A stretch of 64,000 nucleotides of DNA from Shinisaurus crocodilurus. Taxonomy: Eukaryota; Chordata; Lepidosauria; Squamata; Shinisauridae. The DNA lies in the NCBI GenBank assembly GCA_021292165.1, contig CM037877.1, positions 204,270,715 through 204,334,714 of the forward strand, in the 5' to 3' direction. The notes under the pieces are model-generated. The model made no database searches. It was given only the letters and a program-made list of their open reading frames with translations, and was not told where the DNA came from. How positions within the stretch are numbered: position 1 is the first letter of the stretch; each line of letters starts with the position of its first letter. Of the stretch, positions 11,224-22,830 are shown piece after piece. The position numbers and the translations under genes were made by a program.

Positions 11224-11240
11224 AACAACAACAACAACAA
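9745..11240 (+). pseudogene. L2 LINE ORF2 3' half and 3' end
   Basis: 5'-truncated, frameshifted L2 copy. The translation is spread over frames. 9780-9905 gives the 'GYGTETA'-like palm entry and 'LVDDLCRKLE'. 9918-10298 gives 'HQYADDTQLYF', the catalytic Tyr-Ala-Asp-Asp motif, then 'NNLKHNPDKTEVLLV'. 10310-10790 gives 'SLGVLLNSALSL', 'SRLDYCNTLYMGLP' and 'AAARLLTGA'. The 3' UTR ends in 'aaaaaggtgggatataag' with a (ttatta)n/(aac)n tail at 11175-11241. Frame breaks mean it is dead. Confidence 0.85.
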
Positions 11241-11241
11241 C
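11175..11241. repeat. (ATT)n then (AAC)n microsatellite
   Basis: Simple repeat at the 3' end of the L2 copy. It switches from att to aac units at 11220, so a compound tail probably grew from the LINE's 3' priming. Confidence 0.9.
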
Positions 11242-11823
11242 CCAAGGATAGGGGAAGCCAAGTCAGAGTTAGCTTAGTCTTCAGAAAAACCCACATTATT
11301 CCTGCCTGGGGATGCATGAGGAATTCATTTCAGTTCATTTTTGATCAGGTTTTGCCCAGTTCACACCTTCCAGACCAAGTCACAGACTCAAATGCAATCT
11401 GTGCTTGAAGTCCACACATTTCCAAGCTTGCACTGTGATTTGTGAACCAAAACAAAGTTGTTTGACAGCATGCGTACATTTGAAAAATGTGCACAGATTT
11501 TTTTTTCAAATGTACTTTTGAAAAATGCACGCAACAAATATGCTTTAATCAACGGGAGAACAATTTGTGCATTTCAAAGATGCACACAATTGATGCAAAA
11601 ATACACTTGGAAAAATACACCTGAATATATGCACCGATTTTTATGCAAAGCTCACCATCCGATACAGACTCAAGTCGGAACGAGCTTTGAGATGGAATTC
11701 GGAGAACTGCAGGAAGCTTGAGTTTTGCTGATTAGCACATCCCTATGATAATCCTGCCACACATACACATCAATCAGTCACTCAATGTTGCTGCAGTTCC
11801 TACCCCATCATCTGGAATAAATA
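11242..11823. other. no gene; AT-rich repeat-like DNA
   Basis: Shows recurring 'tttgaaaaat' and 'tgcacaga' motifs at 11470-11650, recalling the motif-rich stretch at 1050-1530. Family unknown. Confidence 0.35.
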
Positions 11824-12077
11824 CAGTAATACCTTGGATTGAGAGCATAATTCATTCCGGAACCGTGCTTGTAATCCAAAACACTCTTATATCAAAGCGA
11901 GTCTCTGGCAGGTGTGAGCGGGGCCGATTTCGGCCCGCTCGAGGCGAGCAGTTACATCCATACACTACTTGTCTTGCAAGACCTTGCTCGTTTATCAAGT
12001 CAAAAAAAAATTTTTTTTAATTGCTTGTCTTGCAAAACGCTCTGAGACCAAGTTACTTGCAATCCAAGGTATTACTG
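11824..12077. mobile_element. Tigger-like MITE (CAGTAATACCTTGGATT)
   Basis: 254 bp between TA dinucleotides. Termini 'cagtaataccttggatt' and 'aatccaaggtattactg' are perfect inverse repeats of 17 bp. The subterminal 'ttcattccgga' is typical of Tigger relatives. A second copy of the family lies in the opposite orientation at 61503-61747. Confidence 0.85.
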
Positions 12078-12099
12078 TACTGAGGTGCTAATTAGGAGG

Positions 12100-13200
12100 C
12101 TCACTGCTGAGGATAACAAATACATGATATTTTGAGAGTTGATGAGATGAAGGCCACATAAGCACTTCTTATGGGCCTGACATCGCAAGTTGTGTCAACC
12201 AATCATACTTTATTCACATTTCTTTGACAAAGGGAACTGCATTGCATGGCATATGACAACTGCATGCTGAAAGCCTTAGAAACCGGTGTCCAATTAACTT
12301 GTGTAAAACAAATTTCCCTTTAACAATGGGGTCCGTACCATTACTATTTAGGAGGTAGCTGCCTCTATTCTGAATGATAAACGTGTCAAGCTATGGCAAT
12401 AATTCAACCATTAGGAACTGAGAGTGGATGTGATTTCACACTTTGGGTGTATAATCCACAGCCCCATTATCCAATCATCTACAATAACTGGTGTCAGGAT
12501 GATATATATTAATATGGTTTCATATACTATCTATTAACTGTTGGAAAGCAGATAAGTTGAGAGCATTAGTCTGTACCTGACAACCACGCAGAGCCTTCTG
12601 AGCATATCTTAACATTATCACAGAAGTGAAAGATGGTCGAGATTTATCATCGGGCCGCTTTTTCAAAAGAAAGAGCTGTTGTTCACCATTAGTGGCTAAT
12701 TCAGCTAAAAGAAACAGTGGGCCTACTGGTTGCTAGGTTATTCATGCGGCTCATTCCACCCCCAGCCACTGGAATCTGGGGCAAGTCCATTAAAAGTAAT
12801 CCCTCTTTACAACAGTGTGGCAGAATTTGGGCCCTCTTCTTCTGCTGGATAGTGCTAAATTAATAATTTAACATTTAATTGCAGTGCCATCTTGTAGCAA
12901 GTGCTCATGTCTCTCATCATGTGTCTTTCTTTGCGATAGAATGCTATTCATCGTGCATCAGCTCCATGGAATGAGAGGAACAGTAGATTATGCAATATTG
13001 GTTACTGAACAAACTTCAGAGCACAGGGGTGCAAATTTGACTAAGCTCTTCTTGGCATGGAATAAGAAAGTGAAAGACAAATGTGAGTTATAGCAGATCA
13101 AGCAAGCAAAAATTCCCAAATAATCTGAAATTCTCCCCCACCCCATGAGAAAATCTCCATAGTCAATTCAGATAACTAGGGCCCTCTTGCACATGAAATA
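12100..13200. promoter_or_regulatory. candidate conserved non-coding (enhancer-like) block
   Basis: About 1.1 kb without recognisable repeats or coding potential, AT-rich and complex in sequence. Motifs visible include 'aacaatgg' (SOX-like, 12322-12329), 'ggttgctagg' (RFX X-box half site, 12728-12737) and many TAAT homeodomain cores ('attaataatttaac'). It lies in the presumed first intron of GRM4 and stands out against repeat-dense flanks. The regulatory role is inference. Confidence 0.35.
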
Positions 13201-13272
13201 GCAGACCAATTCAAAATGGCAGTTCCAACTGTACATACACGGTACAAGTGCACAAGCCCAACCTGAAGGAGC

Positions 13273-13905
13273 TGTTGGCGTTGGGAGATTTATAATCCAA
13301 TCTGTGCGCTAACAGATGCCTGGAATTCCACACACAGACCTTAACAGATCTCACCCCCCTGCGCAGCGTGTAGCGTCAGATCCAGCCTCACCAGCCCAGC
13401 CTGCCCTTGTAATGACACCTGCTTCCAGCTTCCCCGTTGCAGATTAATCCATGGAGTCAGGAAACACTCTGGAACACCACAGGTTCTAATTCTACCTGTT
13501 TATTTACTTATCAAGCAAAGTTCTACAGAGTATACATTTCCTAGTTACAGTCCATGTGCAGAATATAAATGCATAGCAAGCATTAAGTCCAGTGGAGTAA
13601 GTTGAGCTTCGCTCCACCTCGGCAAAGACGTTACATTGTTGCAGGAACAAAGTAAAAGAACCAAGAGAGACAGACAAAGGAAGAAGAAATCCTTCTCCTT
13701 AAAATGGCTTCCGACTGAACAAGTTAGCACATCATCAGAACATACAAACCATATGACCAGCTCATAGTTCCTTTCCCAGAGATCAAGTTCCCATACAAGA
13801 ATAGACATTCTGTGTAGACATTACAGACCTGTTTACAGAGCCACACTGTACCTTTCATGTGTAAACAATTGTGCTGCAGCTGGTAAAGTGATACATATCA
13901 CAACA
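13273..13905 (-). mobile_element. solo-LTR-like element, minus strand
   Basis: Reads TGTTGTGATATG...CCAACA on the minus strand and is homologous along its length to the solo LTR at 47505-48162. Shared blocks include 'taacttgttcagtcgg' versus 'taacttgttttctgtctg', 'cctgtggtgttcc' and 'tggagtaagttgagcttcg'. A 3' polyadenylation signal equivalent ('gataagtaaataaacagg') is present. Flanking 5-bp sequences do not match here, so the target duplication is lost or one boundary is wrong. No internal retroviral genes are seen. Confidence 0.7.
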
Positions 13906-14350
13906 CAACCTTCACAGCTTCCATTGTCTACAGACCGCAACAAAGCTATATGATGCAAATTGGAATCTATACTGCCACTGTCCATGGAAATGAAGCCTAT
14001 TTCCACAATGACAGTACCACATTAAAGTAGAGCTGAAAAGAATTCAACTTTGATTAGATCTGAAACCATATGCTTTCATTTCTAGCCAATGAGAACCACC
14101 TGTTCCCACACAAACCAGTTACCGAGGGACAGATGAAACATGATGTTAATTGAATGAAATTAATTAATATGTGTAGTTTAAAAAAAAAAAAAATAGCCGA
14201 CCTGATGAAATCTCACCCCCACCCCACCCCAAGCTGCTATTAGCCAGCTTTGATTGGAGCCAATGGGAGCTTTCCTCCCAATGCAAAGAGTAGCTTCAGG
14301 GGGAAGGGGGTGTTGTGATATATTCCTCAGTGGGTGATAGATTGTTCTGC
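13906..14350. other. no gene recognised
   Basis: Unique-looking DNA with a poly-A run at 14179-14191. Nothing coding. Confidence 0.5.
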
Positions 14351-14355
14351 ACACA

Positions 14356-14410
<55 letters not shown>
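14351..14410. repeat. compound microsatellite (AC)n(AG)n(ACAG)n
   Basis: (ac)11, then (ag)6, then (acag) units, directly abutting the MITE that starts at 14411. Confidence 0.95.
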
Positions 14411-14547
14411 CCTTCCCCAACCTGGCACCCTCTAGATGTGTTGAACTGCAATTCCCTTAATTCCTAGCCAGCAATCGCCATGCTGGCTGGGAATTATGGG
14501 AGTTGCAGTGCTGTGCAACACATCTGGAGGGCACCAGGTTGGGGGAA
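14411..14547. mobile_element. small hAT-like MITE
   Basis: 'ccttccccaacctggcaccc' and 'gggcaccaggttggggg' with the core 'gccatgctggctgggaatta'. One of the better preserved palindromic copies. Confidence 0.8.
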
Positions 14548-15454
14548 ATTACCCCCAAACCATTACCTAGGAACATGCTTCTTCCCCAACTGCCTCACCT
14601 AAGAAACTGGTTCACTAAATGAATTCTTTTCTTCACCTTCCAGCAAATTGTATTTGTTCATAGCCAGTCTCTCCTTTGCTTCCCTCAGCTTTCTTAAGAG
14701 TTGAAACTACCATGTGTGTTGCAAAAAGCACCCTTTTCTTCCTCTTGAAACTTCATACCTGCCCAGGAGCTTTCAGTCAACAAGAAGAAAAAGAAAAAGA
14801 ATGAAAGCTTTGAAAATTAATGCTCTTAAAGGTTCTTGAGCAAAGGAGCACACGTAGTTTATATCTTAGTTTACATATATTATGTGTGGTGCTGAAGTGG
14901 TATAGGGCCAATTTACACATGCAGCATAAGCTGGACTATACCACTTCAGATTGCAGATGAAGGCTGCAGGTTTGACTATTACTCCCCATATTGGGGGGCA
15001 GTGGGATGTCTATTCATACAGAAAACTAGGAAGAAGCCTAGCCATATTCCTGACATGCTGCTTTTCTGAGGTGCAGGAAAGGCATTCAAATATACAACTC
15101 CCCACCTACGGTACATCTTGAAGTGGAATAGACACACACACACACCCCAAAAAAGAGATTGAAACTGTTCTACATTACGTTTATCATGTGGACACTGCAC
15201 CCTCCCTTGCCCATTTGCCTGCACCTTGATGCTTAACTCCTCAAATGTGTGAAACTTCTATCCTACATCAGCTGGCACACACCCTTTTTTTTTTATCACC
15301 TCTGGCAATCAATTAATAATCACATGATAGCTAAGAGACATTGCATCCATCCTGTGCAGATTACATTTGCATGAACTCCCTTTTACACTGCTTCCATGTG
15401 GCAACTTCCTCAAAAATATGCAAACACTTGATGTAGGGTGCAGCCACAAAACAG
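14548..15454. other. no gene recognised
   Basis: Unique intron-like sequence. The 80-100-codon frames here resemble no protein. Confidence 0.5.
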
Positions 15455-15505
15455 CGTGTGTGTGTGTGTGCGCACACACACACACACGTGCGTGCACACA
15501 CGCAA
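15455..15505. repeat. (GT)n/(CA)n inverted microsatellite
   Basis: A 'gtgtgtgtgtgtgtg' run at once followed by 'cgcacacacacacacac', so the two halves can pair as a hairpin. Confidence 0.9.
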
Positions 15506-15536
15506 GTCTGCGCATCTGCTAACACTATACTAGCAC

Positions 15537-16331
15537 CAGGGATGGGGACTCGGACTCGAGGACTCGACTCGTGAGTCGGACTGAGTCCCCCCTCTGACTC
15601 GACTCGGACTCGAGTCCCAATATTTTTAATGGGACTCGAGACTCGACTCGGGACTCGAGACCAAGGACTCGTCAACATCCCTGGGCTGTTGACGAGTCTT
15701 CTGGCTGTGCCAGAAGGAGTGCGATCACCGGTGAAGAGCGCATGGAAGCGAGGCGCGCCGCTGCTCGGCCACTATGGACAGCTACCAGGAGCGCACTGCG
15801 CAGCCCCAACGATGTGTTGAGATTTATTTTGATTGATGTGTTGTTGTGGGGGGGTTGGGTTAGGGTCAGACATTTTGGGTTTGGCTGCCTCTGCCTGCCT
15901 GTTTGGGGTTCCCAGCCTCCTCTGCCTGCCTGGTCTCTTCTTGACCTGTTCAGCAGTTGAATTGTCCAAGACAAAGGCCTCTGCCTGCCTGCTTTGGGGT
16001 TCCCTGCCTCCTCTGCCTGCCTGGTTATTTTGGGTTTGTCTGCCTGGTCTGTTCTTGCCAAAATCAGTTGCAGAGTTTTGAAATAAAAAGGCACACTTGT
16101 GCCCAGAATTTATTTAAGCCACACATCTGAAGTAGCCTTATTTTGTTGGGGGAAACCCCATTGATTTTAATAGGGACTCGTGGAGTCAGTTTTGGGAGTG
16201 ACTCAGGACTCGTGACTCGTGAGTCACCATTTTGGACCAAGGACTCGGACTCGGACTCGGACTCGAGACTCGGGTCCAAAGACTCGTGACTCTACTCGTG
16301 ACTCAAGACCAAGGACTCTTCAACATCCCTG
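15537..16331. mobile_element. composite hAT element rich in GACTCG (copy 1)
   Basis: 795 bp between perfect 8-bp target duplications 'actagcac' (15529-15536 and 16332-16339). Termini are 'cagggatg' and 'catccctg', as in hAT transposons. 15537-15683 (147 bp) is itself bounded by 'cagggatg' and 'catccctg', so the element is a small MITE joined to an 'aataaa'-bearing spacer (15684-16150) and a second GACTCG-rich end. The ends consist of imperfect tandem GACTCG / CGAGTC units. No transposase frame remains. Confidence 0.85.
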
Positions 16332-16618
16332 ACTAGCACTAGTTCCATTCAGTGCTAATAATGCAATAGCTAGTCCCCATGCAATAAAGAGCTTTCTTCT
16401 GCTATATCTCACTCAGGGTGCAATGGGACTGAAGCCGGGGGGGCTGGGGGGGGCTGCTAACCCTAAATTTTCTCTGCTCCCCTAATTATTATTTTTTTAC
16501 AAACAAATAATTAAAAAAACAGTTTACAATTTTGTCTTTAAAAGGCCTGCAAACCAGATGAACTGCCCCTCCCTACTTATCCCCCCCTCCCAAACGTTTA
16601 GGCTGAGTATAGGCCTGG
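16332..16618. other. no gene; flank of hAT composite
   Basis: G-run at 16435-16455 and AT-rich DNA. Nothing recognised. Confidence 0.4.
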
Positions 16619-16725
16619 GGTACAATCCTTTGTAACATGTTTGGACAGAAAAATGTCCTACAACTCCCAACATTCCCCAGCCAGCACAGGACTTTTTTCT
16701 GTCTAAGCATGCATAGGATTGCCCC
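16619..16725. mobile_element. palindromic MITE, second copy
   Basis: Same family as 2371-2478: 'tacaatccttt', 'acagaaaaatgtcctacaac', then 'ctgtctaagcatgcatagg'. Confidence 0.6.
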
Positions 16726-17204
16726 CTTACTCACATCTTTCCACTCTAAAAATAATTCTTGCTGCTATTGTCGCCAGTGCTCAGGAGAGGAACATCTTTT
16801 TTTCTTTTTCTTTCAAAAGGGCACATGATGTGCACATACCAGTGCTGGTACACACAATAAACAGCAGCAGCAGCAACAGTGAAGAGTCCCTCTACAATTA
16901 ACTAGCATTAACTTCACCTTTTCCCTTATAAGTGCTCCCATCGCTTTGGCCCAGCTTTGACTGCTAGGGAAGCTCACTCACCCACCCCCTTCCCTATAAA
17001 AGCTCCAGTCACTGTTGTTGCTGGTACTGCTTTCTGAAAATAAGGGAAGTTGGCTGCCAGGGTTTTCCCCCCGCTTGCTTTATAATTAATCCTGAAGTGA
17101 CTAAAAAGAATAGCACAAACATCATAGGGGTTTCATGCCATTTCCGCTCTTCTAGCAGCCATGGGGATATTCCTAGCTCCCAGTCTGCTTGGGATAATGC
17201 TGTG

Positions 17205-18141
17205 GTGCATTTATTTATTTAATTATTATATTTATACCCCGCCTTTTTTCCTGCAAGGAACCCAAGGTGGCTTACATCCTCATCCTCTCCATTTTATCCT
17301 CACAACAACCAGGGATGTTGAAGAGTCCTTGGTCTCAAGTCACGAGTTGAGTCACGAGTCTTTGGACCCAAGTCTCGAGTCCAAGTCCAAGTCCTTGGTC
17401 CAAAATGGTGACTCCCGAGTCCCGAGTCACTCCCAAAGCTGACTCCACGAGTCCCTATTAAAATCAATGGGGGGGGGTTGCCAACAAAATAAGACTACTT
17501 CAGATGTGTGGCTTAAAAACATCCTAGACACAAGTGTGCCTTTTTATCTCAAAACTCTGCCATTGATTTTGACAAGAACAGACCAGGCAGACAAACCCAA
17601 AATAACCAGGCAGGCAGAGGAGGTAGGGAACCCCAAAGCAGGCAGGCAGAGTCCTTTGTCTTGGACAATTCAAACTGTGGAACTGGTTAAGAAGAGACCA
17701 AGCAGGCAGAGGAGGCAGGGAACCCCAAACAGGCAGGCAGAGGCAGCCAAACCCAAAATGTCTGAAAGGTTGCATTAGGAAAATGATTTTAAAAAATAAA
17801 CTTGGATTGTTACTGCAACTAGGTCCAGACAGCACCTGCAGGTGGCATCAAGCAGGGATGTTGACGAGTCCTTGGTCTCGAGTCCCGAGTCAAGTCTCGA
17901 GTCCCATTAAAAATATTGGGACTCGAGTGCGACTTGAGTCAGAGGGGGGACTCAGTCCGACTCACGAGTCAAGTCCTGGAGTCCGAGTCCCCATCCCTGA
18001 CAACAACCCTGTGAGGTAGGTTGGGCTGAGAGTCAGTGACTGGCCCAAAGTCACCCAGTGGGTTTCATGGCTGAGCGGGGACTAGAACCTGGATCTCCTG
18101 AGTCCCAGTCCAACACTCTAACCACTATGCCACACTGGCTC
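17205..18141 (-). mobile_element. tRNA-derived SINE split by hAT insertion
   Basis: On the minus strand the head and body lie at 18141-18000 ('gccagtgtggcatagtggtt', 'aacctacctcacagggttg') and the tail at 17309-17205 ('aacccaaggtggcttac' reverse). The two parts join exactly if the 690-bp hAT at 17310-17999 and one 8-bp target copy are removed. The SINE was therefore there first. Confidence 0.9.
17310..17999. mobile_element. composite hAT element rich in GACTCG (copy 2)
   Basis: 690 bp with perfect 8-bp target duplications 'acaacaac' (17302-17309 and 18000-18007). It lies in the opposite orientation to copy 1 and shares its layout, including a 147-bp sub-element at 17853-17999 with its own 'cagggatg'/'catccctg' ends. 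Internal spacers carry the same 'ggcaggcagagg' units. It is inserted in a SINE. Confidence 0.9.
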
Positions 18142-19352
18142 TCTAAGTCATTTTAGATTATGGGCTCAATGGTCTTACAGCGAGCAGCCTTTTTAGATGG
18201 TCATGAATACAATTCACTTTCTTCAAAATGTGGTAAACTAGCCATTGTGGGGGGGTTCTCCCACTCATTCTGCTGAGTGGAGCCCTGGATGTCTGCCCCA
18301 GAGTCCTTCTCTGATGGCAACACTGGGACCTATTTTATTTATTTAAACTATTTTTGGATCACTCCTCTACTCAGTGATATCAGCCACCAGCACATGGATT
18401 GGGCACAGTTCTCACATGGCTTGCATTGGACCAGCCGCATCAGAACACCCAACACTCATAAAAACCACCATACAGAAGTGCCCTGAGCTCTGGTGGTGGT
18501 TGCTGCAAAGCGGTATTGACCTAGACAGGCCTATTATGACATCAATAACAATGGTGTAAACTATCCTGTTATTTGGAAAGATTTCATATGTACTTGCTCT
18601 CTCTCCCACAAAGGGTCACAGACTTTACAAAGTATCCCCACCTGCCAAACAATTCTGAGAACACAATGAAAAGGGATGTTTTATTCAACGGTGCCAATGA
18701 CCTTCACAGAATTAATGCATTACTAAGAGTTGAGTCGATGAAAACTCTACTGCCCACTAGAACTCTTTCAAATGCTTTGAACAAGCTGCTGTGCAATTTC
18801 TTTGTCGTTTGAACCTTGTATGTATTAGTTCAGAACAGAATGATCAGAAAGGTTGCTGCTCGCTAGCACTTGCAAACTTGCATGCAGAAAGAATGTCTGA
18901 CCCAGAAAGGATATACAAAGGCAGCTTCGTTTCCATTCTCTTGTTTCTAAGTACAAAAGTAAGTCATTATAGCATGTTGTTTCCATGTAGAAAACACAAC
19001 ATGCTACCTGTATGTAGATCATCAGCATACACCCATGCATGTACACAAAGCAAATAAAAGGTGTATGTGATTAACGCATTAATCCCTCGAACAGTGAACT
19101 CTAATAATGAGAAACAATAAGTAGGTATCAGCATCCTTGGGTGAAACCTGACCTGAGGCATGCAGAAGTACAAAAAAAAAACAAAACCTGTTAAAAGAAA
19201 CCAAAAGGGGGCAACCCTCCCAAAGCAAAACAGCCCTACAAGGACTGGACATGCTCATTTGTCTTCGAATGTTGAGTGTCAGTTGGGAAAGAAAAACAGG
19301 ACATGTAGCGGAGGAATGGAATGGCCTGGCTGAGTCCCTTGCAGCTTATAGA
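18142..19352. other. no gene recognised
   Basis: Largely unique DNA within the presumed GRM4 first coding intron. No exon with matching splice sites was identified. Confidence 0.45.
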
Positions 19353-19435
19353 AGCCTTCCCCAACCTGGTGCTGGCCAGGAATGATGGAGCTTGCAGTCC
19401 AACATGTCTGGAGGGCACTAAGTTGTGGGAACCTG
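19353..19435. mobile_element. small hAT-like MITE, deleted
   Basis: 'ccttccccaacctggtgctg' and 'atgtctggagggcactaagt' with a shortened middle. Confidence 0.65.
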
Positions 19436-21679
19436 GCTTATAGAATCCTGGAAGGGGACGTGGCTGGCTGGAACCCTGATCAGGAGCATTCCTGTTAAGA
19501 GGTGAAGATATATACTCCAACATTTTGTTGCAAGTCTCACCTTTCATAATCTAAATATGGATTGCATGTTATTTCCGATACATAAGTTTTTCCATATAGC
19601 TACACACACACACACAGATGAAGTAAAGCTGAGAGTTTGGACAAACTGTCACACTTTTTAAAAACTTTTTTTTTTTAGGGGAGGGGCAGAAATCTCTCCT
19701 GCAGCCATCTTGGACTCTACTCTGAGACACAATTGCAAATACTTGATTCAACTGTGCATGTATGGATAATTTTCCATCCAAGGGATTCTATCCTGATGAA
19801 TTTGTTTTGAATTTCTCTGCATATCATAGAACTGGCAGGTGCCTTGTAAGCCATCTAGTAGGCAAAATTATAGCTCACTCTTTATACTGTGGAGACTTTT
19901 CCCATGTTAAAAAATGGTTCTGCTTCCTACAATTCACATTTCACACCACCTTCTTTGGAATCCTGGAGATCACATGTACATACACACATGTGAACACAAT
20001 CCAAGTAGGTTGCACCAGTGTACAATCTGCTTTGTTTAGAAAGTAAATTATAGCCCAGAATGGGGTCTGCAAAAAACAAACAAAAAAACCCCTTCACTAT
20101 GGAAAGTACATCAGAACACACATAAGAGAGAAGGGATTGTTGAACTGCCCTGTACCAACCCCTCTTGTCTCTGTAATTCCACAAGAGGATGGATTCCAAC
20201 GTGAGACATACTTTTTAACATTTTAGTTTAGAGTTTAACAAAGCCATGCTCTTTGGAACTCCACACTCCGCAGCAAGAATACATGTAGGCTTCTGGGCAC
20301 CTCACACTTAGCGCATAAGCCTCCTATCACTTTGGCTAAAGGAAAGATTGGTCATAAGCTTTATTGCATCCATACAACAGAAGTGGGTAATTTTGAAATC
20401 CTAGTCAGCAGGAGACACTGACCATTTGAAGACATAGTCATCTGGTTGGGGACTGCCCCTTCAGCATGATCCTTTACAACTACCAGGCAGGCTGTCACCC
20501 CAAAAGGAAGAAGCACTGTGTGGTTGGTATATGTGCCATACCTAGTTCAGAACGTACTTTCTGTTTCTTTGCATCCCTTGAATCTACAGTGCAAGTGCTC
20601 TCCTTTCGGTTTCATGAACATGAATGAATTTCTGCCCAGCTGTTTGTGTAATGGAGATGCCACAAGAAATTAGAGAGGGAGCAGCTTGGCAACTGCAGTA
20701 CAGATGAGGCACAAGGTTGGAGGAGAGTAGATGTAAGCTGGAACCTTGTTAATGTTACACCTTTGATCCACTAATGATCCACTGACCAGAGTAAAAGCTA
20801 TTCCCACAGCTTTTTTATAAATGGAGGACTAAGAGGTCAGGCACTGACACCATATCTGTGCCATAACCCACAGCTAAACCTGACACAGACATTTGTGTAA
20901 CATAGCGACAAAGAGTTCTGGAGAACTTGAAAGCTTGCACATTTTTGAGGCATTTTGGTTGGTTCTAATGAAGGTATTGCCCAACTGTGGATTTTAGATT
21001 TTTTTTTTCATATGAAGCAGCACAGCTATCTTTGTTTTGTTTTTTATATGCTTTGGAAAATACTGTATTTAGCCATTCAGAGCAGAATCTACCACCAGAG
21101 GAAGTGCAGATGGAGAAAAATGCCTAGTGGATGCAATTGAATACTGGTGTGTACCTGTGCTCAGGTATATTCAGGGGAGTGAAGGCGGCCAAAAAACACA
21201 CATATCTCTCTGCCTCTAGTCAATCTTCAATGTGTCACCCAGTGGAGCTTTTCAGGGTTGTCCATGGCTTATTACATGCTGGGCCTAAGGATTTTTGGGT
21301 CCATCAGGACTGTAGATCCATCAAAGGCCTGCTGTGATATGCTTGCAAGGCACTTCCAAGATAAAATCTCTTGCATCTGCCAGGACTAAACTCCAGTATT
21401 ACAGCAGGTGAATCAGGTGAGGTATCCAGAGCACAGCCGTGTCCAGTTTTCTTGGTTGAGTTTCAGTTGGTACCCAAGGATGTTGACAAGGTGCTTGGAC
21501 AGGTTTGTGCAACCACTTCCATATTGGATCCTTGCCCCTCTTGGCTTATAAAAACTGGCAGGGCGGGAACAGCCAGCTGGGTCAGGGAGATGATTAATGC
21601 ATCCTAGCAAGATGGGATACTCACAGGCTACATGAAAGAGGTGGCAGTGAAACCATTCCTTATGGACCCAGAAGATCCT
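19436..21679. other. no gene recognised
   Basis: Unique intron-like DNA with short A/T runs (19664-19676, 20999-21008). No coding exon of GRM4 was found. Confidence 0.45.
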
Positions 21680-21850
21680 ATAGATTTCACAGATCATAGA
21701 GTTGGAAGGAGCCTACAAGGCTATCAAGTCCAACCCCCTGCTCAATGCAGGAAACTAGAGGAGGGGTCTCCCATCCAAGTAATAACTAGGCTTGACCCTG
21801 CTTAGCTTTCCACGATCAGACAAGCTGCGCCAACGTAAGCCACAGGCCTC
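21680..21850 (-). mobile_element. 5S rRNA-derived SINE with CR1-like tail (copy B)
   Basis: Minus-strand 5S head ('aaagctaagcagggtcaag', 'ttggatgggagacc') and CR1-type tail ending 'ctatgatctgtgaaatctat'. It directly abuts an L2 copy. Same structure as copy A. Confidence 0.85.
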
Positions 21851-22830
21851 AACAACTTTAGGCTGGTGGCAAATGTTCCTTTTCAGGCCAAGGTCCTTGA
21901 GTGGTGGTTGCTGACAAGCTCCAGATGCTCCAGGATGACTGATTGTCTGGAACCATTTCAGTTCAGGCTAGGTTTTGGCATGATAACAGCATTCGTTGCC
22001 CTATATGATGACCTATGTCAGGAGAGAGACAGAGGGAATGTGACCCAGTTGATTCTCCTTGATTTTTTGGTGGCTTTCAATACCATTGACCATGGTATCC
22101 TTCTGGGCAATTGTCTGTTAGGAGAGAGAGATCCTACATTGCAGTAGTTTTGCTCCTACTTGGATGGCCAGCTCCAGAAGGTGGTGGTGCTTGCGGGATA
22201 TTACTCAGCCTCATGGATTCTCCAGTATGGAGTTCCACAGGGATCATTTTGGTCCTCCATACTATTTAACATCTACATGAAACTGTTGAGTGGTCTCTTC
22301 AGGAATTTTGGAGTGCATTGTCATCAATATGCTGGTGACATGCAGCTGTTTCTGCTTTTCATCATCATCAGATGAGGCTGTGGATGTGCTAGATTGGTGC
22401 CTGGCTATGACAATGGACTGCATGAATGCTAATAAACTGAAGCTCAATCCAGGCAAGACTGAGATACTGTTAGTGGGTGGTTCTTCTGACAGCCTGTGTT
22501 CAACCTGTTCTGGATGGGGTTGCACTCCTCCTGAAGAAGCAGGTTCATAGCTTGGGGGTTCTCCTGAAGTCATCTCTGTCACTTGAGGCTCAGGTGTCCT
22601 CAGCGACAGAAAGTGCCTTCTACCAGTTTCAGCTGGTTGCCCAGCTACACCCGTATCTGGACAAGGATAATCTGGCCTCAGTAGTCTCTTCTCTGGTAAC
22701 CTCCAAGTTAGATTACTGCAATGCACTCTATGTGGGGCTGCCCTTGAAGATGGCTGATGAAGAATTCTGGGGAATTCTGGGGAACTGGAAAGGTTGCACA
22801 TTTTTGTGGAAATTTGATTGGTCCTCATAA
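21851..22830 (+). pseudogene. L2 LINE ORF2 fragment
   Basis: Translations in several frames give 'LILLDFLVAFNTIDHGILL', 'YGVPQGSFWSSILFNIYMK', 'CHQYAGDMQLF', 'NKLKLNPGKTEILLVGG' and 'SKLDYCNALYVGLPLK'. This is the same enzyme as the copy at 9745, but the catalytic YADD has become YAGD, and frames are broken. It is truncated near 22750 within the C-terminal region. Confidence 0.85.
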
